This document shows, in pieces, positions 8,606 to 17,732 of a stretch of DNA of 58,489 bases. The stretch's first letter is position 1; every line of letters starts with the position of its first letter. Made by a program: the position numbers and the translations under genes. The notes under the pieces were generated by a model that was not told the DNA's origin, searched no databases, and saw only the letters and a list, made by a program, of their open reading frames with translations. Source of the DNA: Desulfofustis glycolicus DSM 9705 (lineage in GTDB: Bacteria > Desulfobacterota > Desulfobulbia > Desulfobulbales > Desulfocapsaceae); the NCBI RefSeq assembly GCF_900130015.1, contig NZ_FQXS01000027.1, positions 1-58,489 of the forward strand, in the 5' to 3' direction.

Positions 8606-10105
8606 TTAGAACCTCTTCTCCGCCAGTTCGACGGCGCGACGCAAGCCCATTGATTTGTTGACGGTTTCTTCGAATTCCCGGTGCGGATCAGAGTCGGCGA
8701 CGATGCCGGCACCGGCCTGAATATAGAGATCACGGCCGTGCATGACAAAGGTCCTGATGGCGATGCAGAAATCCATTGAGCCGGAAAACCCGAAATAACC
8801 GATGGCTCCGGCATAGGGGCCGCGCCGCTGCGGCTCCAGCTCCTCGATGATCTCCATGGCCCGGATTTTCGGGGCGCCACTCACCGTACCGGCCGGGAAG
8901 CAAGCGGCAACCACGTCGAATTGATCCCGTCCGTCAGCGATGGCGCCATGTACTCCGGACACGATATGCATTACATGGCTGTACCGTTCCACGGTCAGCA
9001 GATCCCGGACCTCGACACTGCCGCCTCGAGCGATCCTGCCGACATCGTTGCGGCCGAGATCGACGAGCATCAGGTGCTCGGCCCGCTCCTTCGGATCAGC
9101 CAGCAGCTCTTGTTCCAATGCGGCGTCTTCCGCCGCCGTCCGGCCCCGTTGCCGGGTACCGGCTATCGGTCGCAATTCGATGGTATCGCCTTCCTTGCGG
9201 ACGAGGATCTCCGGTGATGAGCCGATCTGGATCAACTCGCCGAATTTCAGGAAAAAGAGATAGGGGCTCGGATTAATATGACGCAACGCCCGATAAATAG
9301 AAAGGGCGGGCAGATCAGTCTGAGTATGGAAGCGCTGGGACAAAACAACCTGGAAGATATCGCCGGCCAGGATATACTCTTTGGCCAGCTCGACCATGGA
9401 CCAAAACCGCTCCGGCTCCATATTGGAATGAAAATCGTGTACCGCCGACGCATTGCCCCGTTTGGCAAGCACCGCTTCGGGAACTGCGGCCTGCAGCAAA
9501 GCGACGATGCCCTGCAGCCGCTCTGCCGTATCCTGGTAGCACCGGGACAGATCCGCTTGTTCGCGGGTATCCGCCCAGCAGACAATGGTTACCGTCTGGC
9601 GAACGTTATCGTGGACCAGGACGACTCCCGGAACCATAAAGGATGAGTCGGGCAGATCGAGTGGTTCATGGGAGTCGGGCAACTCTTCCAGGAAACGGAC
9701 GGTGTCGTACCCGAGAAAGCCGACGGCTCCGCCGCAGAATCTGGGCAGTTCCGGGTCGACGTAGGCGTCCATGTCGGCGAGCAGAGTGCGCAAGGCGATG
9801 AGCGGGTTGTCAATCTCTTCCTCACGGCTGGCCGCGACTGCCGGTCCGTGCATCGTCACCCGATGGTCCCGTGAACTGAAAAGGGCCAGCGGCTCGAAAC
9901 CGATGAATGAATAACGGCCCCACTTTTCGCCGCCCTCCATACTCTCAAAGAGGAAAACCTCTTCCCGGTCACCGAAGATCTTGCAAAACAGGGTCAACGG
10001 TGTATCGAGATCGGCGATAATCGTCGCACTCAGCGGGATCATCCGCTTTTCACCGGCTCGACGGCAAAACTCACCGCTCTCCGGAACAATCGGTATCGAT
10101 TTCAT
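8606..10105 (-). CDS. trpE: anthranilate synthase component I
   Basis: About 499 aa. The N-terminal part has the tryptophan-feedback region with FLFESMEGGEKWGRYSFIG, close to the LLES motif of inhibitor-sensitive enzymes. The chorismate-binding C-terminal domain shows VVLSQRFHTQTDLPALSIYRALR, PIAGTRQRGRT, LMLVDLGRNDVGR and FPAGTVSGAPKIRAMEIIEELE. ATG 10105 gives the family-like N-terminus; an upstream in-frame TTG (10129) is less likely. It is the first gene of trpEGDCF. No Trp-rich leader peptide or attenuator is visible between rpsT and trpE, so regulation is not evident. trpB and trpA are not in the window. Confidence 0.96.
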   Translation of the reverse strand: MKSIPIVPESGEFCRRAGEKRMIPLSATIIADLDTPLTLFCKIFGDREEVFLFESMEGGEKWGRYSFIGFEPLALFSSRDHRVTMHGPAVAASREEEIDNPLIALRTLLADMDAYVDPELPRFCGGAVGFLGYDTVRFLEELPDSHEPLDLPDSSFMVPGVVLVHDNVRQTVTIVCWADTREQADLSRCYQDTAERLQGIVALLQAAVPEAVLAKRGNASAVHDFHSNMEPERFWSMVELAKEYILAGDIFQVVLSQRFHTQTDLPALSIYRALRHINPSPYLFFLKFGELIQIGSSPEILVRKEGDTIELRPIAGTRQRGRTAAEDAALEQELLADPKERAEHLMLVDLGRNDVGRIARGGSVEVRDLLTVERYSHVMHIVSGVHGAIADGRDQFDVVAACFPAGTVSGAPKIRAMEIIEELEPQRRGPYAGAIGYFGFSGSMDFCIAIRTFVMHGRDLYIQAGAGIVADSDPHREFEETVNKSMGLRRAVELAEKRF

Positions 10106-10189
10106 CTGATCTGTCTCAAGAGGAACCAACGGGGAGTCACTCGCTGCGTGGAAGATACCATATCCGTACGGTTACGCACCAATTGGGGG

Positions 10190-10229
10190 CAAAAAAAAAC
10201 CGCCGGGTCCATGAACATGGCCCGGCGGT
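10190..10229 (-). terminator. Rho-independent terminator of rpsT
   Basis: Arms 10199-10207 and 10221-10229 form the 9-bp stem ACCGCCGGG/CCCGGCGGT, extended inward by CCATG/CATGG with one bulged base. On the minus strand it runs into a T9 tract (10190-10198). It separates rpsT from the trp operon. Confidence 0.93.
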
Positions 10230-10282
10230 CATCTCTTTCAACCGCGCCAACAGGATGCGGGCGGTTACCGACGCGAAACGAA

Positions 10283-10555
10283 TCAGGCGCCGGTCTCCAT
10301 ATTGTTGACCCGTTTGGTAAGCCGGGAGATCTTGCGCGAGGCGTTTTTCTTGTGAATCGTCCCCTTCGATGCGGTTTTGGCGATGACCGGTACTGCTGCA
10401 GCAAGAGCAGTCTTGGCCTCTTCCACCGACCCGGCCTCGATAGCCTGGCTCAGACCTTTGATGGCCGTCTTCATTTTGGAACGATTGGTCCGGTTGCGCA
10501 TACGACGAACCTGGGACTGACGAGTCCTCTTTTCCGCTGATTTATGATTTGCCAC
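10283..10555 (-). CDS. rpsT: 30S ribosomal protein S20
   Basis: 90 aa, very basic (MANHKSAEKRTRQSQVRRMR at the N-terminus), with the alternating helical pattern of bS20 that binds 16S rRNA. GTG start at 10555; AGGAGG lies 9 nt upstream. It is a monocistronic unit with a promoter at 10672-10700 and a strong terminator at 10190-10229. The long leader contains an inverted repeat (10601-10611 with 10633-10642) that could fold next to the ribosome-binding region. Confidence 0.97.
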   Translation of the reverse strand: MANHKSAEKRTRQSQVRRMRNRTNRSKMKTAIKGLSQAIEAGSVEEAKTALAAAVPVIAKTASKGTIHKKNASRKISRLTKRVNNMETGA

Positions 10556-10671
10556 GAATTACTTCCTCCTGTTAAATCCTGTCTGCTATTCGACCGCCGT
10601 CCCGAAAACAATCGGTTGACGGGGCATTGACGTTGTTTCGGGCATAACCCGGTATGATGAAAAGACTGGTA

Positions 10672-10700
10672 TATTTAATGCACTACCAGTCGCAAGTCAA
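10672..10700 (-). promoter_or_regulatory. sigma-70 promoter of rpsT
   Basis: On the minus strand TTGACT (10695-10700), a 17-nt spacer and TAAATA (10672-10677). This would give a leader of about 110 nt before the GTG of rpsT, containing the hairpin at 10601-10642. Confidence 0.65.
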
Positions 10701-10863
10701 TAACTATAATAAAACTGGCCCGAATTTTCAAGCATGGCGCCGACACGTCGCCGGCCGGCTTTCTATTTGACAGTTCAGGATCGTGTGAGATACGCTCACG
10801 GTATCAGTGCCCCTGACACCGGGTGCCAATTCTTGCGTTTATGTTGCCAAACTGCGACACTCA

Positions 10864-11006
10864 TGGAGAGCTTTAAAAATCCGGAATTTCGTTCAAGATC
10901 GAGGCGTGCAAGAAAATTTTACCGCAGGTATATACAGATATTGCCAGGATAAAATTTGATTGCACAACGATGAGATTGGACGAAATGCCAATTTTTCAAG
11001 GTTCCC
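10864..11006 (+). repeat. ~143-bp palindromic intergenic repeat, copy A
   Basis: Member of a five-copy family in this window. The ends are imperfect inverted repeats (GGAGAGCTTTAAAAAT against the complement of ATTTTTCAAGGTTCCC), and the inner parts also pair (TGCAAGAAAATTTTA with TAAAATTTGATTGCA), so almost the whole unit forms one long hairpin with its apex near 10925-10950. It ends 25 nt before the start codon of the cNMP-binding gene. The 476-bp gap 10556-11031 otherwise holds the rpsT promoter and leader only. Confidence 0.85.
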
Positions 11007-11031
11007 GTATGTCCAACCGACGGTTATTATC

Positions 11032-12129
11032 ATGGGGTTTCCAAGAATTCTTTTTCGCCTTATCGAGAACAGACGCTGCCCACTCTATCAGTATGGGGAC
11101 GAGTTCAGCGTTACCGGTGTCGCTATTTCGATGAACAGCGGCGAAGAAAATTCCTTTATCACCACCTCGGTCATCCACTCACCGGCCAAAAAGAAGATCT
11201 GCAAGATTCTAACCGGCGACCTCACTAGAATCGTTATTCAATACGAACGCGGTGACAAGATCCCGGTCTGCCTGGTCTCCTGCAGCGGTTGCACCGGTTC
11301 CATCAAACTTGAACACAGCAGCGAACACCGCCTGGTCGCCTCGGAGCAGCCGCCCAACGCCAACGAGATCGGCTCAATGATGCACCTGTTCAGTGATTTC
11401 GCTTTCTTTAAGAATATCGACAACCAGAGTCTCGACAAAGTGGTCCGGTTCTTCCGGCTCACCTCCTACAAAAAAGACGCCATCGTTTTACGCAAAGGCG
11501 ACATCGGCGGTAACTTTTACATTATCGTCACCGGCAGTGTCAACGTCATCAACGAGGCGGGCATCACCATCTCCAAACTGGGCAAAGGTGATGTCTTTGG
11601 AGAGATGAGCCTGATCTGCAACGACAAGGTCAGCGCCACCATCCAGGTCCGGGAAGACACGTCGATTCTCTATATCGACCAGACAAATTTCAAAAAAATC
11701 CTCGATCATTTCCCCTCTGTCCAACTCTATTTCTCCCGTCTGATGGCCAGTCGGCTGAACAAAGCCAATATGATCCGTAGTGAAGATCTGTCTTCGGGAA
11801 TGATCGGCAATCTGACCGAAATCCCGGCCGAGGCGCTTTTTCAGACGCTGAACATGAACAACAAGACCGGCATCCTGACCATCAGCGAATTGCCTCGCGG
11901 CACGGCTCGTTTCTCCTTTCGCCAGGGAAGTCTGATCAAGGCAAAATACGACACGTTTTCCGGAGAAGCCGCCTTCTACGAGATCCTCAAAGAACACCAG
12001 GGACGTTTCTGTTTCACGCCGGGTATCCCTCCGGGAGATTTCGAGATTCCGGAAATCGGTTATTTCATGAAATTACTGATGGAAGGGATGCGTCGCATCG
12101 ACGAGATCAGAAGCAAAGTCGCCAATTGA
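11032..12129 (+). CDS. cyclic-nucleotide-binding domain protein with C-terminal DUF4388
   Basis: About 365 aa. Residues 1-95 form an unrecognised N-terminal domain with a small Cys cluster (CLVSCSGCTGS). A CRP-type cyclic-nucleotide-binding domain follows (about 120-240: FFKNID, LRKGDIGGNFYIIVTGSVNV, KGDVFGEMSLICNDKVSATI). The C-terminal part (about 255-350: NLTEIPAEALFQTLNMNNKTGILTI, FRQGSLIKAKYDTFSGEAAFYEIL) is DUF4388, common in delta-proteobacterial signalling proteins. No helix-turn-helix is seen, so it is probably not a transcription factor. ATG 11032 is used because longer in-frame extensions run into the repeat; the ribosome-binding site is weak. Confidence 0.85.
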   Translation: MGFPRILFRLIENRRCPLYQYGDEFSVTGVAISMNSGEENSFITTSVIHSPAKKKICKILTGDLTRIVIQYERGDKIPVCLVSCSGCTGSIKLEHSSEHRLVASEQPPNANEIGSMMHLFSDFAFFKNIDNQSLDKVVRFFRLTSYKKDAIVLRKGDIGGNFYIIVTGSVNVINEAGITISKLGKGDVFGEMSLICNDKVSATIQVREDTSILYIDQTNFKKILDHFPSVQLYFSRLMASRLNKANMIRSEDLSSGMIGNLTEIPAEALFQTLNMNNKTGILTISELPRGTARFSFRQGSLIKAKYDTFSGEAAFYEILKEHQGRFCFTPGIPPGDFEIPEIGYFMKLLMEGMRRIDEIRSKVAN

Positions 12130-12141
12130 CGGGATTCGTCC

Positions 12142-14340
12142 CTACGCGAGGGTACCCCGATAATTGAACGTTGGCAGGGCGGGGACCTTATCCGTTCCGA
12201 GAATGCGCCGTCCGAGTTCCTGCAGGTCTTTTTTGCCCGCCCGAACTCCCGACAGATCTACCACCAGATAATCGATGCCGATCTGCTCGAGCTCACCGCG
12301 AAACGGCAGCAGTGAAAATGGTCGTTGCGGTCTGGTCACCGTGACGCCTTCCTGCTTTTCAATGGTGAACAGCTCCTGCTTCGGGCTGGCAAGCGGCCGG
12401 CCGTAGACAAAATGATCGGCCGCCAGCCGGGCGGTAAACAGCGGCGGGGCACCGTAAACCGTCAGGCCGAGCAGACCGGGCGAACGCTTGGCGGCCTGAT
12501 CGGCCGAAGGCCGTTGCCGCCAGCCGGCAACTGCACGGGCAAGGCAGGAACGATCCGCCTCGATGGCAAGCTGAACGCCCTGCAGTCCGAAGCGAAAGAC
12601 CAATTCCAGGGCCTGGCTGTTGAGCAGATTAAGGGTATAGTCCCCGAACAGGTTAACCTTTTCACCGGCGAACAGCTCGATCTGCCCGAGCTGGGCTATC
12701 TGGAAACTGCGAAACCCGGATCGGATCAGGATTCTGATATCACGCTGCAAAGCGGTCATCGCGGCAGGCGAGATGACCGGCGGCAAGGCCCAGATGATGT
12801 CACGAACCGCACCTTTATGCATTCCCTTGAGTCGGCCAGAAAAACTCAGCGACTGGCGCCGCAGGTTCACCACCCAACGATCCGCGTGGAACGGTAATCG
12901 GCCCAGCAGCAGCTGAGGAGAGTCGGTTCGCAGCCACACCTCCGCTTTCGGTTTGCGTCCGCTTCGTCCGCGTCCTCGGCCCGTTCCATCCGGCTGACGC
13001 TCCACCCGCTCCTCGCCGATGACTATTTGCGGACGGAGCCGGGCGATCCGCATCGCCAGCTGTTTTTTCCGCGAGGCACTCATCTTTACCGACCGCGCTG
13101 GTGCTGCCGCGCCGCGCAACAGCTGCCCGGTCTCCTCCTTGGCGTCGACTCGATAAACATCCAGCCGTCCGGGATCCTTGGCGGTGCTCAGCGCAGCCGG
13201 CAACAGCAGTTCCACCTGTTGACCGGCGACCGCCTGCTTTACAGGGGTGGCCCCGACCATGAGTTCTGTCAACGTGAAGCTGGTCCGTTCGCCGGATCGA
13301 TCGGCATGCAGGCGCAGCCGGTCGCCGACGACACATTGTTCTTTCAGGGTGAGTTGTCCCCAGGTGCGTCCGGCCACGGCGTGCCTGGCCTCGATTCGTC
13401 CGAGATAGCTACCGATATTTCCGGAGCGATGCGGGACAATCGCATCACGGGGGCGCGGGCTGAGGAAGAAGCCGGTCGAAGTCGCCCGCCCCATTGCCTC
13501 GGGAATGAGGCGGGTGGCCTCGGCAATCGCCGCCTCGGCATCCTCGTCGGCCGCATCGATAACGAGGCGATAGGCCGTAACGACCCGGTTGACATAGGTC
13601 GCCGAACGAAGGCGCCCTTCGATTTTCAGGGAAGCGATACCGATTCGTTTCAACTCAGGCACCAGCGGAAGCCCTTCCAGATCGTTCATCGAGAAGAAAT
13701 ATCCGCCTCGCCCGGCCCCACCGCCTCGTCCTTTGCCGCCGACAACGCTGTATTTCCGGCGACAGGGCTGGACGCAATTGCCGCGCAGTCCGCTCTGGCC
13801 ACCGAAATAGGAGGAAAACAGACAAAGTCCGGAATAGGAAAAACACATCGCGCCATGAATGAATACTTCAAGCTCAATGCTACTGCTGCGCGCCAGGATT
13901 GCCAATTCCTCGAGCGTCAACTCCCGGGCAAGAACCGCCCGGGTGCACCCCAATCTGGCGAGCAGCGCGATACCTTCCCGGTTATGGGTGCTCATCAGGG
14001 TGGAAGCGTGCAGCCGCAAAGACGGAAAAAAACGTCGTACCAGCTGGATCAGCCCGAGATCCTGGACGATCAAGGCATCCGGCCCGATTGCCTCCAGTTC
14101 GGCGAGCGTCTCCAAAACCAGGGACAGGTCCGACTCACGCACCAGACTGTTCAGGGCGATGTAGACCTTGCGGTGGCGGTCGTGGGCAAAATCAATCAGT
14201 GCGCCGATTTCGTCGAGACTGATGTCGCGGGCCAGGTTGCGGGCATTGAGACGCGGCGCGCCGAGATATACCGCGTCGGCACCGGCCTCTATGGCGACCA
14301 GGAAGTTTTCTCTCGTGCCGGCCGGGGCGAGCAATTCCAT
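12142..14340 (-). CDS. U32 family peptidase / RlhA-TrhP-type RNA hydroxylation protein
   Basis: 732 aa. Residues 1-300 are the U32 domain: MELLAPAGTRENFLVAIEAGADAVYLG, the HGAMCFSYSGLCLFSS motif (about 162-177) and GNCVQPCRRKY with clustered Cys that in this family are thought to hold an Fe-S centre. The C-terminal part (about 380-732) resembles the collagenase-like extension found in long family members. Characterised relatives (RlhA, TrhP) are needed for 23S rRNA or tRNA wobble-U hydroxylation, fed by prephenate; older names call it a collagenase. Which RNA is modified here cannot be read from the sequence. It starts 9 nt after the pyrR stop and ends 12 nt from the convergent cNMP gene. Confidence 0.88.
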   Translation of the reverse strand: MELLAPAGTRENFLVAIEAGADAVYLGAPRLNARNLARDISLDEIGALIDFAHDRHRKVYIALNSLVRESDLSLVLETLAELEAIGPDALIVQDLGLIQLVRRFFPSLRLHASTLMSTHNREGIALLARLGCTRAVLARELTLEELAILARSSSIELEVFIHGAMCFSYSGLCLFSSYFGGQSGLRGNCVQPCRRKYSVVGGKGRGGGAGRGGYFFSMNDLEGLPLVPELKRIGIASLKIEGRLRSATYVNRVVTAYRLVIDAADEDAEAAIAEATRLIPEAMGRATSTGFFLSPRPRDAIVPHRSGNIGSYLGRIEARHAVAGRTWGQLTLKEQCVVGDRLRLHADRSGERTSFTLTELMVGATPVKQAVAGQQVELLLPAALSTAKDPGRLDVYRVDAKEETGQLLRGAAAPARSVKMSASRKKQLAMRIARLRPQIVIGEERVERQPDGTGRGRGRSGRKPKAEVWLRTDSPQLLLGRLPFHADRWVVNLRRQSLSFSGRLKGMHKGAVRDIIWALPPVISPAAMTALQRDIRILIRSGFRSFQIAQLGQIELFAGEKVNLFGDYTLNLLNSQALELVFRFGLQGVQLAIEADRSCLARAVAGWRQRPSADQAAKRSPGLLGLTVYGAPPLFTARLAADHFVYGRPLASPKQELFTIEKQEGVTVTRPQRPFSLLPFRGELEQIGIDYLVVDLSGVRAGKKDLQELGRRILGTDKVPALPTFNYRGTLA

Positions 14341-14349
14341 AATGGCGGC

Positions 14350-14880
14350 CTAGCGCTCGATGACGACCTGATCTTCGCCGGTCAGCTCGCTGAGTTGCAC
14401 CTCGATACGTTCATCAGGACGAACGGTGGTGACCAGCCCGACATAATCCGGTTGGATGGGCAGCTGCCGTTCGCCACGATCAACCAGGCAGGCCAATTGA
14501 ATGGTCCGCGGTCGGCCGTAATCGATCACGGCGTCCATCGCGGCGCGGATCGTCCGGCCGGTATAGATGACATCGTCGACGAGAACCAGCTCGATTCCTT
14601 CGATGTCGAAGTCTATCGAGGTCATCTTAACCACCGGATTCTGGGTGATCAGGCTCCAATCGTCGCGGTAAAGGGTTATATCGAGAGTGCCGAAACTGGT
14701 TTTCAACGTCGAGTGGGCGGTGATAATGCTTCTGATCCGTTCGGCCAGAAAAACTCCCCGGGTATGGATGCCGACGATGGCGACACTGGCCGCGGCCTGG
14801 TTGCGCTCGAGAATCTGCAGGGAGATACGCTGCAACGCCAAATGCAGTTCACCGCTGTTCATGATGATTTGACTGCTCAT
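14350..14880 (-). CDS. pyrR: bifunctional pyr regulator / uracil phosphoribosyltransferase PyrR
   Basis: 176 aa type-I phosphoribosyltransferase fold. The PRPP loop VLVDDVIYTGRTIRAA is at about 100-115, and GIHTRGVFLAERI near residue 38-50. PyrR proteins either attenuate pyrimidine genes by binding mRNA or act as weak uracil phosphoribosyltransferases. Its ATG overlaps the purN stop (ATGA at 14877-14880). No pyr gene or PyrR-binding leader is seen nearby, so its target is elsewhere. Confidence 0.93.
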   Translation of the reverse strand: MSSQIIMNSGELHLALQRISLQILERNQAAASVAIVGIHTRGVFLAERIRSIITAHSTLKTSFGTLDITLYRDDWSLITQNPVVKMTSIDFDIEGIELVLVDDVIYTGRTIRAAMDAVIDYGRPRTIQLACLVDRGERQLPIQPDYVGLVTTVRPDERIEVQLSELTGEDQVVIER

Positions 14881-15458
14881 CTCTGCACCCTCTTCCAGAA
14901 AAAGTCGACCCCGTAACGATCCACCAGGTTCAAGGCCTCGGGAAAGGCTTCGCATTCCGCAGCAAACACCTTGGCGGCAATCTCCTTGATACTGTCCTCG
15001 TAGTCCAGCGTGACGCATTTTTGCAGGATGATCGGCCCCTCGTCGTAGTGCTCGTCGGCGAAATGGACGGTGCAGCCGCTGACCGTACAGCCGCGGCTCT
15101 TGACAGCCCGGTGGACTCGATCGCCATAAAAGCCGGTGCCGCAATACATCGGTATCAAGGACGGATGGATGTTGACAACTCGTTGCGCCAGAGTCGGCGG
15201 CGGCTCATAGAGTTTCAGGTAACCGGCCAGACAGACGATATCGAGCGGGTAATCGGCGAGAATCGCATTGGTTTCACGGCTGTTTTGGGCAACAAAGGCA
15301 GGATAGCCGTAGTTCTGCGCTTTTTCCAGGCCGAGCGCCGAGGGAACATTGGCAACCACCACCCGGATCCTGCCGGCCAGGGTTTGGGCCTTGATCCGCT
15401 CGTGGAAATTATCCAGGGTCCGCCCGCTGCCGGACAGCAAAACCGCCATATCGAGCAT
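14877..15458 (-). CDS. purN: phosphoribosylglycinamide formyltransferase
   Basis: 193 aa. Folate-dependent GAR transformylase of purine synthesis. Catalytic residues of the family are present: Asn and His in VVNIHPSLIP, and Asp in HYDEGPIILQ. The N-terminal phosphate loop reads LLSGSGRTLDNF, a variant of the usual SGxGSNLQ. It starts 2 nt after the stop of the IMP cyclohydrolase gene, forming a purine pair. Confidence 0.92.
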   Translation of the reverse strand: MLDMAVLLSGSGRTLDNFHERIKAQTLAGRIRVVVANVPSALGLEKAQNYGYPAFVAQNSRETNAILADYPLDIVCLAGYLKLYEPPPTLAQRVVNIHPSLIPMYCGTGFYGDRVHRAVKSRGCTVSGCTVHFADEHYDEGPIILQKCVTLDYEDSIKEIAAKVFAAECEAFPEALNLVDRYGVDFFWKRVQR

Positions 15459-15460
15459 GG

Positions 15461-16081
15461 TCAGACTCCTTTGAAATAGTCGTCGTGCTTGACGTCGACC
15501 TGACCAAGCCAGCGGGCAATCGCCGTATCATAGCGAGACGTCAACTCAAACACCTTGCGGGCCAAACGGAACCGTGTGGTCAGTGTGGTGTTTCCGCTGC
15601 TCTTGATCTCGGTCAGGATCTGGTCATAATCGGCTGGATCTACAACCACCGTAACATCCTGAAAGTTTTTGGCCGCGGCGCGGAGCAGCGTCGGACCGCC
15701 GATATCGATATTCTCGATGGCATCGGCCAGACTGCACGACGGATCGGCCACCGCTTTCTCAAAGGCGTACAGGTTGACGGCCACCAGGTCGATAGGCAGC
15801 AGGCCATGCTCCCGGCATTGCCTGAGGTGCTCGTCGTTGGCCCGCTGATGCAAAATACCGCCGTGTACTTTCGGATGCAGTGTCTTCACCCGACCGTCGA
15901 GCATTTCCGGAAAACCGGTGAACTCGGAGACATCGATAACATCGATTCCCTGCTCCCGAAGTTTTTTGGCCGTCCCGCCGGTGGAAAGAATCTCGACGTT
16001 TTCGGCGACAAGGCCGGCGGCAAACGTATCTATTCCGGATTTATCGGTCAGGCTGATCAGTGCCCGCTTGATGATCTGCAT
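15461..16081 (-). CDS. stand-alone IMP cyclohydrolase (N-terminal half of PurH)
   Basis: 206 aa consisting only of the MGS-like IMP cyclohydrolase domain: [47 protein letters not shown], and [17 protein letters not shown]. Bacterial PurH is normally about 510-530 aa with a second AICAR transformylase domain, which is absent; the gene stops cleanly and is followed 2 nt later by purN. It closes the purine ring to IMP, while the formyl transfer must be done by another protein. ATG 16081 is preceded by GGGGGA. Confidence 0.92.
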   Translation of the reverse strand: MQIIKRALISLTDKSGIDTFAAGLVAENVEILSTGGTAKKLREQGIDVIDVSEFTGFPEMLDGRVKTLHPKVHGGILHQRANDEHLRQCREHGLLPIDLVAVNLYAFEKAVADPSCSLADAIENIDIGGPTLLRAAAKNFQDVTVVVDPADYDQILTEIKSSGNTTLTTRFRLARKVFELTSRYDTAIARWLGQVDVKHDDYFKGV

Positions 16082-16106
16082 ACATTCCCCCTTACGATCC
16101 ACTGCT

Positions 16107-16499
16107 TCACGTTTTCTTGATAAAGGCCCGAATCTTTCTTCGATCCCGCTTGTCAGGTCGCTTCGGCGGGGCACCGCCGGGCGCCCTGATCAATTTTCGC
16201 ATCGCTCGTTGTTGTTCACGTTTTTCCAAGCTCTCCCCGGTTTCCTGATAGAGCAGCTGAGCTTCAGAGGCCGGCCGTCGCACAGCTGAAAGTGCTTGAA
16301 CAACGACGACGAAGACAATCTCATTTTTGTTGATTTCGACGATATCGTCAACCGCAACGGGCCGAGCCGGTCGCACCCGCTGGCCGTTGACATGCACCTT
16401 GCCGCCCTGCACCGCCTGGGTGGCAAGACTTCTGGTCTTGAAGAAGCGCGCGGCCCAGAGCCACTTATCAATGCGAACCTTGTCCGGAGTCTCTGCCAT
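16107..16499 (-). CDS. S4-domain RNA-binding protein, Hsp15-like
   Basis: 130 aa. An S4 domain occupies residues 8-65 ([42 protein letters not shown]), followed by a basic tail ending in [18 protein letters not shown]. Hsp15 of E. coli binds 50S subunits carrying a stalled nascent chain. ATG 16499 is the family start. It lies 25 nt upstream of the IMP cyclohydrolase gene and may be the first gene of that operon. Confidence 0.88.
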   Translation of the reverse strand: MAETPDKVRIDKWLWAARFFKTRSLATQAVQGGKVHVNGQRVRPARPVAVDDIVEINKNEIVFVVVVQALSAVRRPASEAQLLYQETGESLEKREQQRAMRKLIRAPGGAPPKRPDKRDRRKIRAFIKKT

Positions 16500-16739
16500 A
16501 CCGAAATACCTGCGTGTGCAGTACGACCATAAACGAAAAGCGATCGGGCCGTTGAAACAGATGTGCCGTACCCTGAGAACAAGCTTGTAGTTTACACGGT
16601 AGCCACTCAGAACGCATGAAAAATCAGAAATACCGGTAAGAGGATACCAATCAGCTCGAACCGGTCGTCGTTGCAGTCGCAAACCACCACCGGGAGCGGC
16701 TGTTTTTTGATTGCTCAGGAAACGGAAAGGTTTATATTG

Positions 16740-17516
16740 GTGCGCATGGCTATCAAGATCGCCGGAGTGAAAAATATCAAGCTGCCGATTACGGTCGTGC
16801 AAAAGGACGGAAACCATCAGGACACGGTCGCTACCATCAACCTGTTGGTCCGCTTGCCGGCCGTTCTCCAGCCCGATTGTATCGCGACGTTCACCGCCGT
16901 ACTTAATCGTCACATCGAACGGATCAGCGTCGAAGACTTTCCGGGCCTGCTGGCCGATGTCTGTGCCTCATTTTCCGCCGAAAGCGCCCGAATCGACATG
17001 CGTTTCCCCTATTACCTGGAAAAAACCGCCCCCGTCTCGGGTACCAGGAGCCTGATGGAATACCAGTGCATTTTCAGCGGCGGTGTCGGCGCCGACGACG
17101 GCTTCCTGCTCACGGTCAAGGTGCCGGTCACCACTCTCTGCCCATGCTCGCGTGAAATCAGCGAGGTCGGCGCTCACAATCAGCGCGCCGAGGTGACTCT
17201 GAGCGCCCGCTTTAAAAAAATGATCTGGGCCGAGGATCTGATCGCCCTGGTTGAACAATGTGCTTCCTGTGAACTATTTGCCCTGCTCAAGCGTCCGGAC
17301 GAGAAATACGTTACCGAAACGGCTTTCAGAAATCCGATGTTCGTTGAGGATGTGGTTCGCAAGGTCGCCCAATTAACGCTGGAGAACCCGTTGGTCACCT
17401 GGTTTTCAGTGGGCGTCGAAAGCTACGAGTCGATTCACAAACACAGTGCCTACGCGTATGTCGACAGCGGCGACATATCGGTCAAAAACGGACACGTGAC
17501 GGGAATGGGGGGATAA
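16740..17516 (+). CDS. folE2: GTP cyclohydrolase I type B (FolE2)
   Basis: About 258 aa. Converts GTP to dihydroneopterin triphosphate for folate or queuosine-type pathways; the FolE2 form can use metals other than zinc. Signatures: [11 protein letters not shown] near the start, [23 protein letters not shown] with the metal-binding Cys and His, and [14 protein letters not shown] near the C-terminus. Start choice is uncertain: GGAAAGG at 16724-16730 best fits TTG 16737 or GTG 16740; ATG 16746 is too far away. Its stop abuts the convergent small membrane gene with no spacer. Confidence 0.92.
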   Translation: MRMAIKIAGVKNIKLPITVVQKDGNHQDTVATINLLVRLPAVLQPDCIATFTAVLNRHIERISVEDFPGLLADVCASFSAESARIDMRFPYYLEKTAPVSGTRSLMEYQCIFSGGVGADDGFLLTVKVPVTTLCPCSREISEVGAHNQRAEVTLSARFKKMIWAEDLIALVEQCASCELFALLKRPDEKYVTETAFRNPMFVEDVVRKVAQLTLENPLVTWFSVGVESYESIHKHSAYAYVDSGDISVKNGHVTGMGG

Positions 17517-17732
17517 TCATCGGGACGGGGTGTCCAGGCTTCTGCTGATCGTAACTTCCCGATCGGTCTTGATCATCTGCACGATTGAGTAGCCTTCTAT
17601 GATCATGTAAGAGAGAAACAAGAACAGACTGACCGACACGAAACCGATCATCGTCGGCCAAACCACGCGGGACAGGAAATCGTATTTCGCCGTATTCTTT
17701 CCGGATAGAATCACAACTTCTTTACTATTCAT
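17517..17732 (-). CDS. small single-pass membrane protein, unknown
   Basis: 71 aa. ATG 17732 is preceded by a strong GGAGG at 6 nt, which supports translation. One transmembrane helix is visible at about residues 26-50 (WPTMIGFVSVSLFLFLSYMI), flanked by short charged tails. I do not recognise a family. It lies 459 nt downstream of glrR on the same strand and could be a separate unit or a trailing member of that operon. It ends exactly next to the folE2 stop. Confidence 0.7.
   Translation of the reverse strand: MNSKEVVILSGKNTAKYDFLSRVVWPTMIGFVSVSLFLFLSYMIIEGYSIVQMIKTDREVTISRSLDTPSR

Noticed and set aside
10106-10189. Trp attenuator or leader peptide before trpE
   Set aside because: No short frame with tandem Trp codons and no competing hairpins after the rpsT terminator.
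10960-11031. N-terminal extension of the cNMP-binding protein
   Set aside because: It also begins inside the palindromic repeat; the recognisable protein starts at 11032.
13027-14916. 629-codon open frame on the plus strand antisense to the U32 gene
   Set aside because: The minus-strand frame has clear U32 and PyrR motifs. The plus-strand frame is a high-GC shadow with no recognisable domain.
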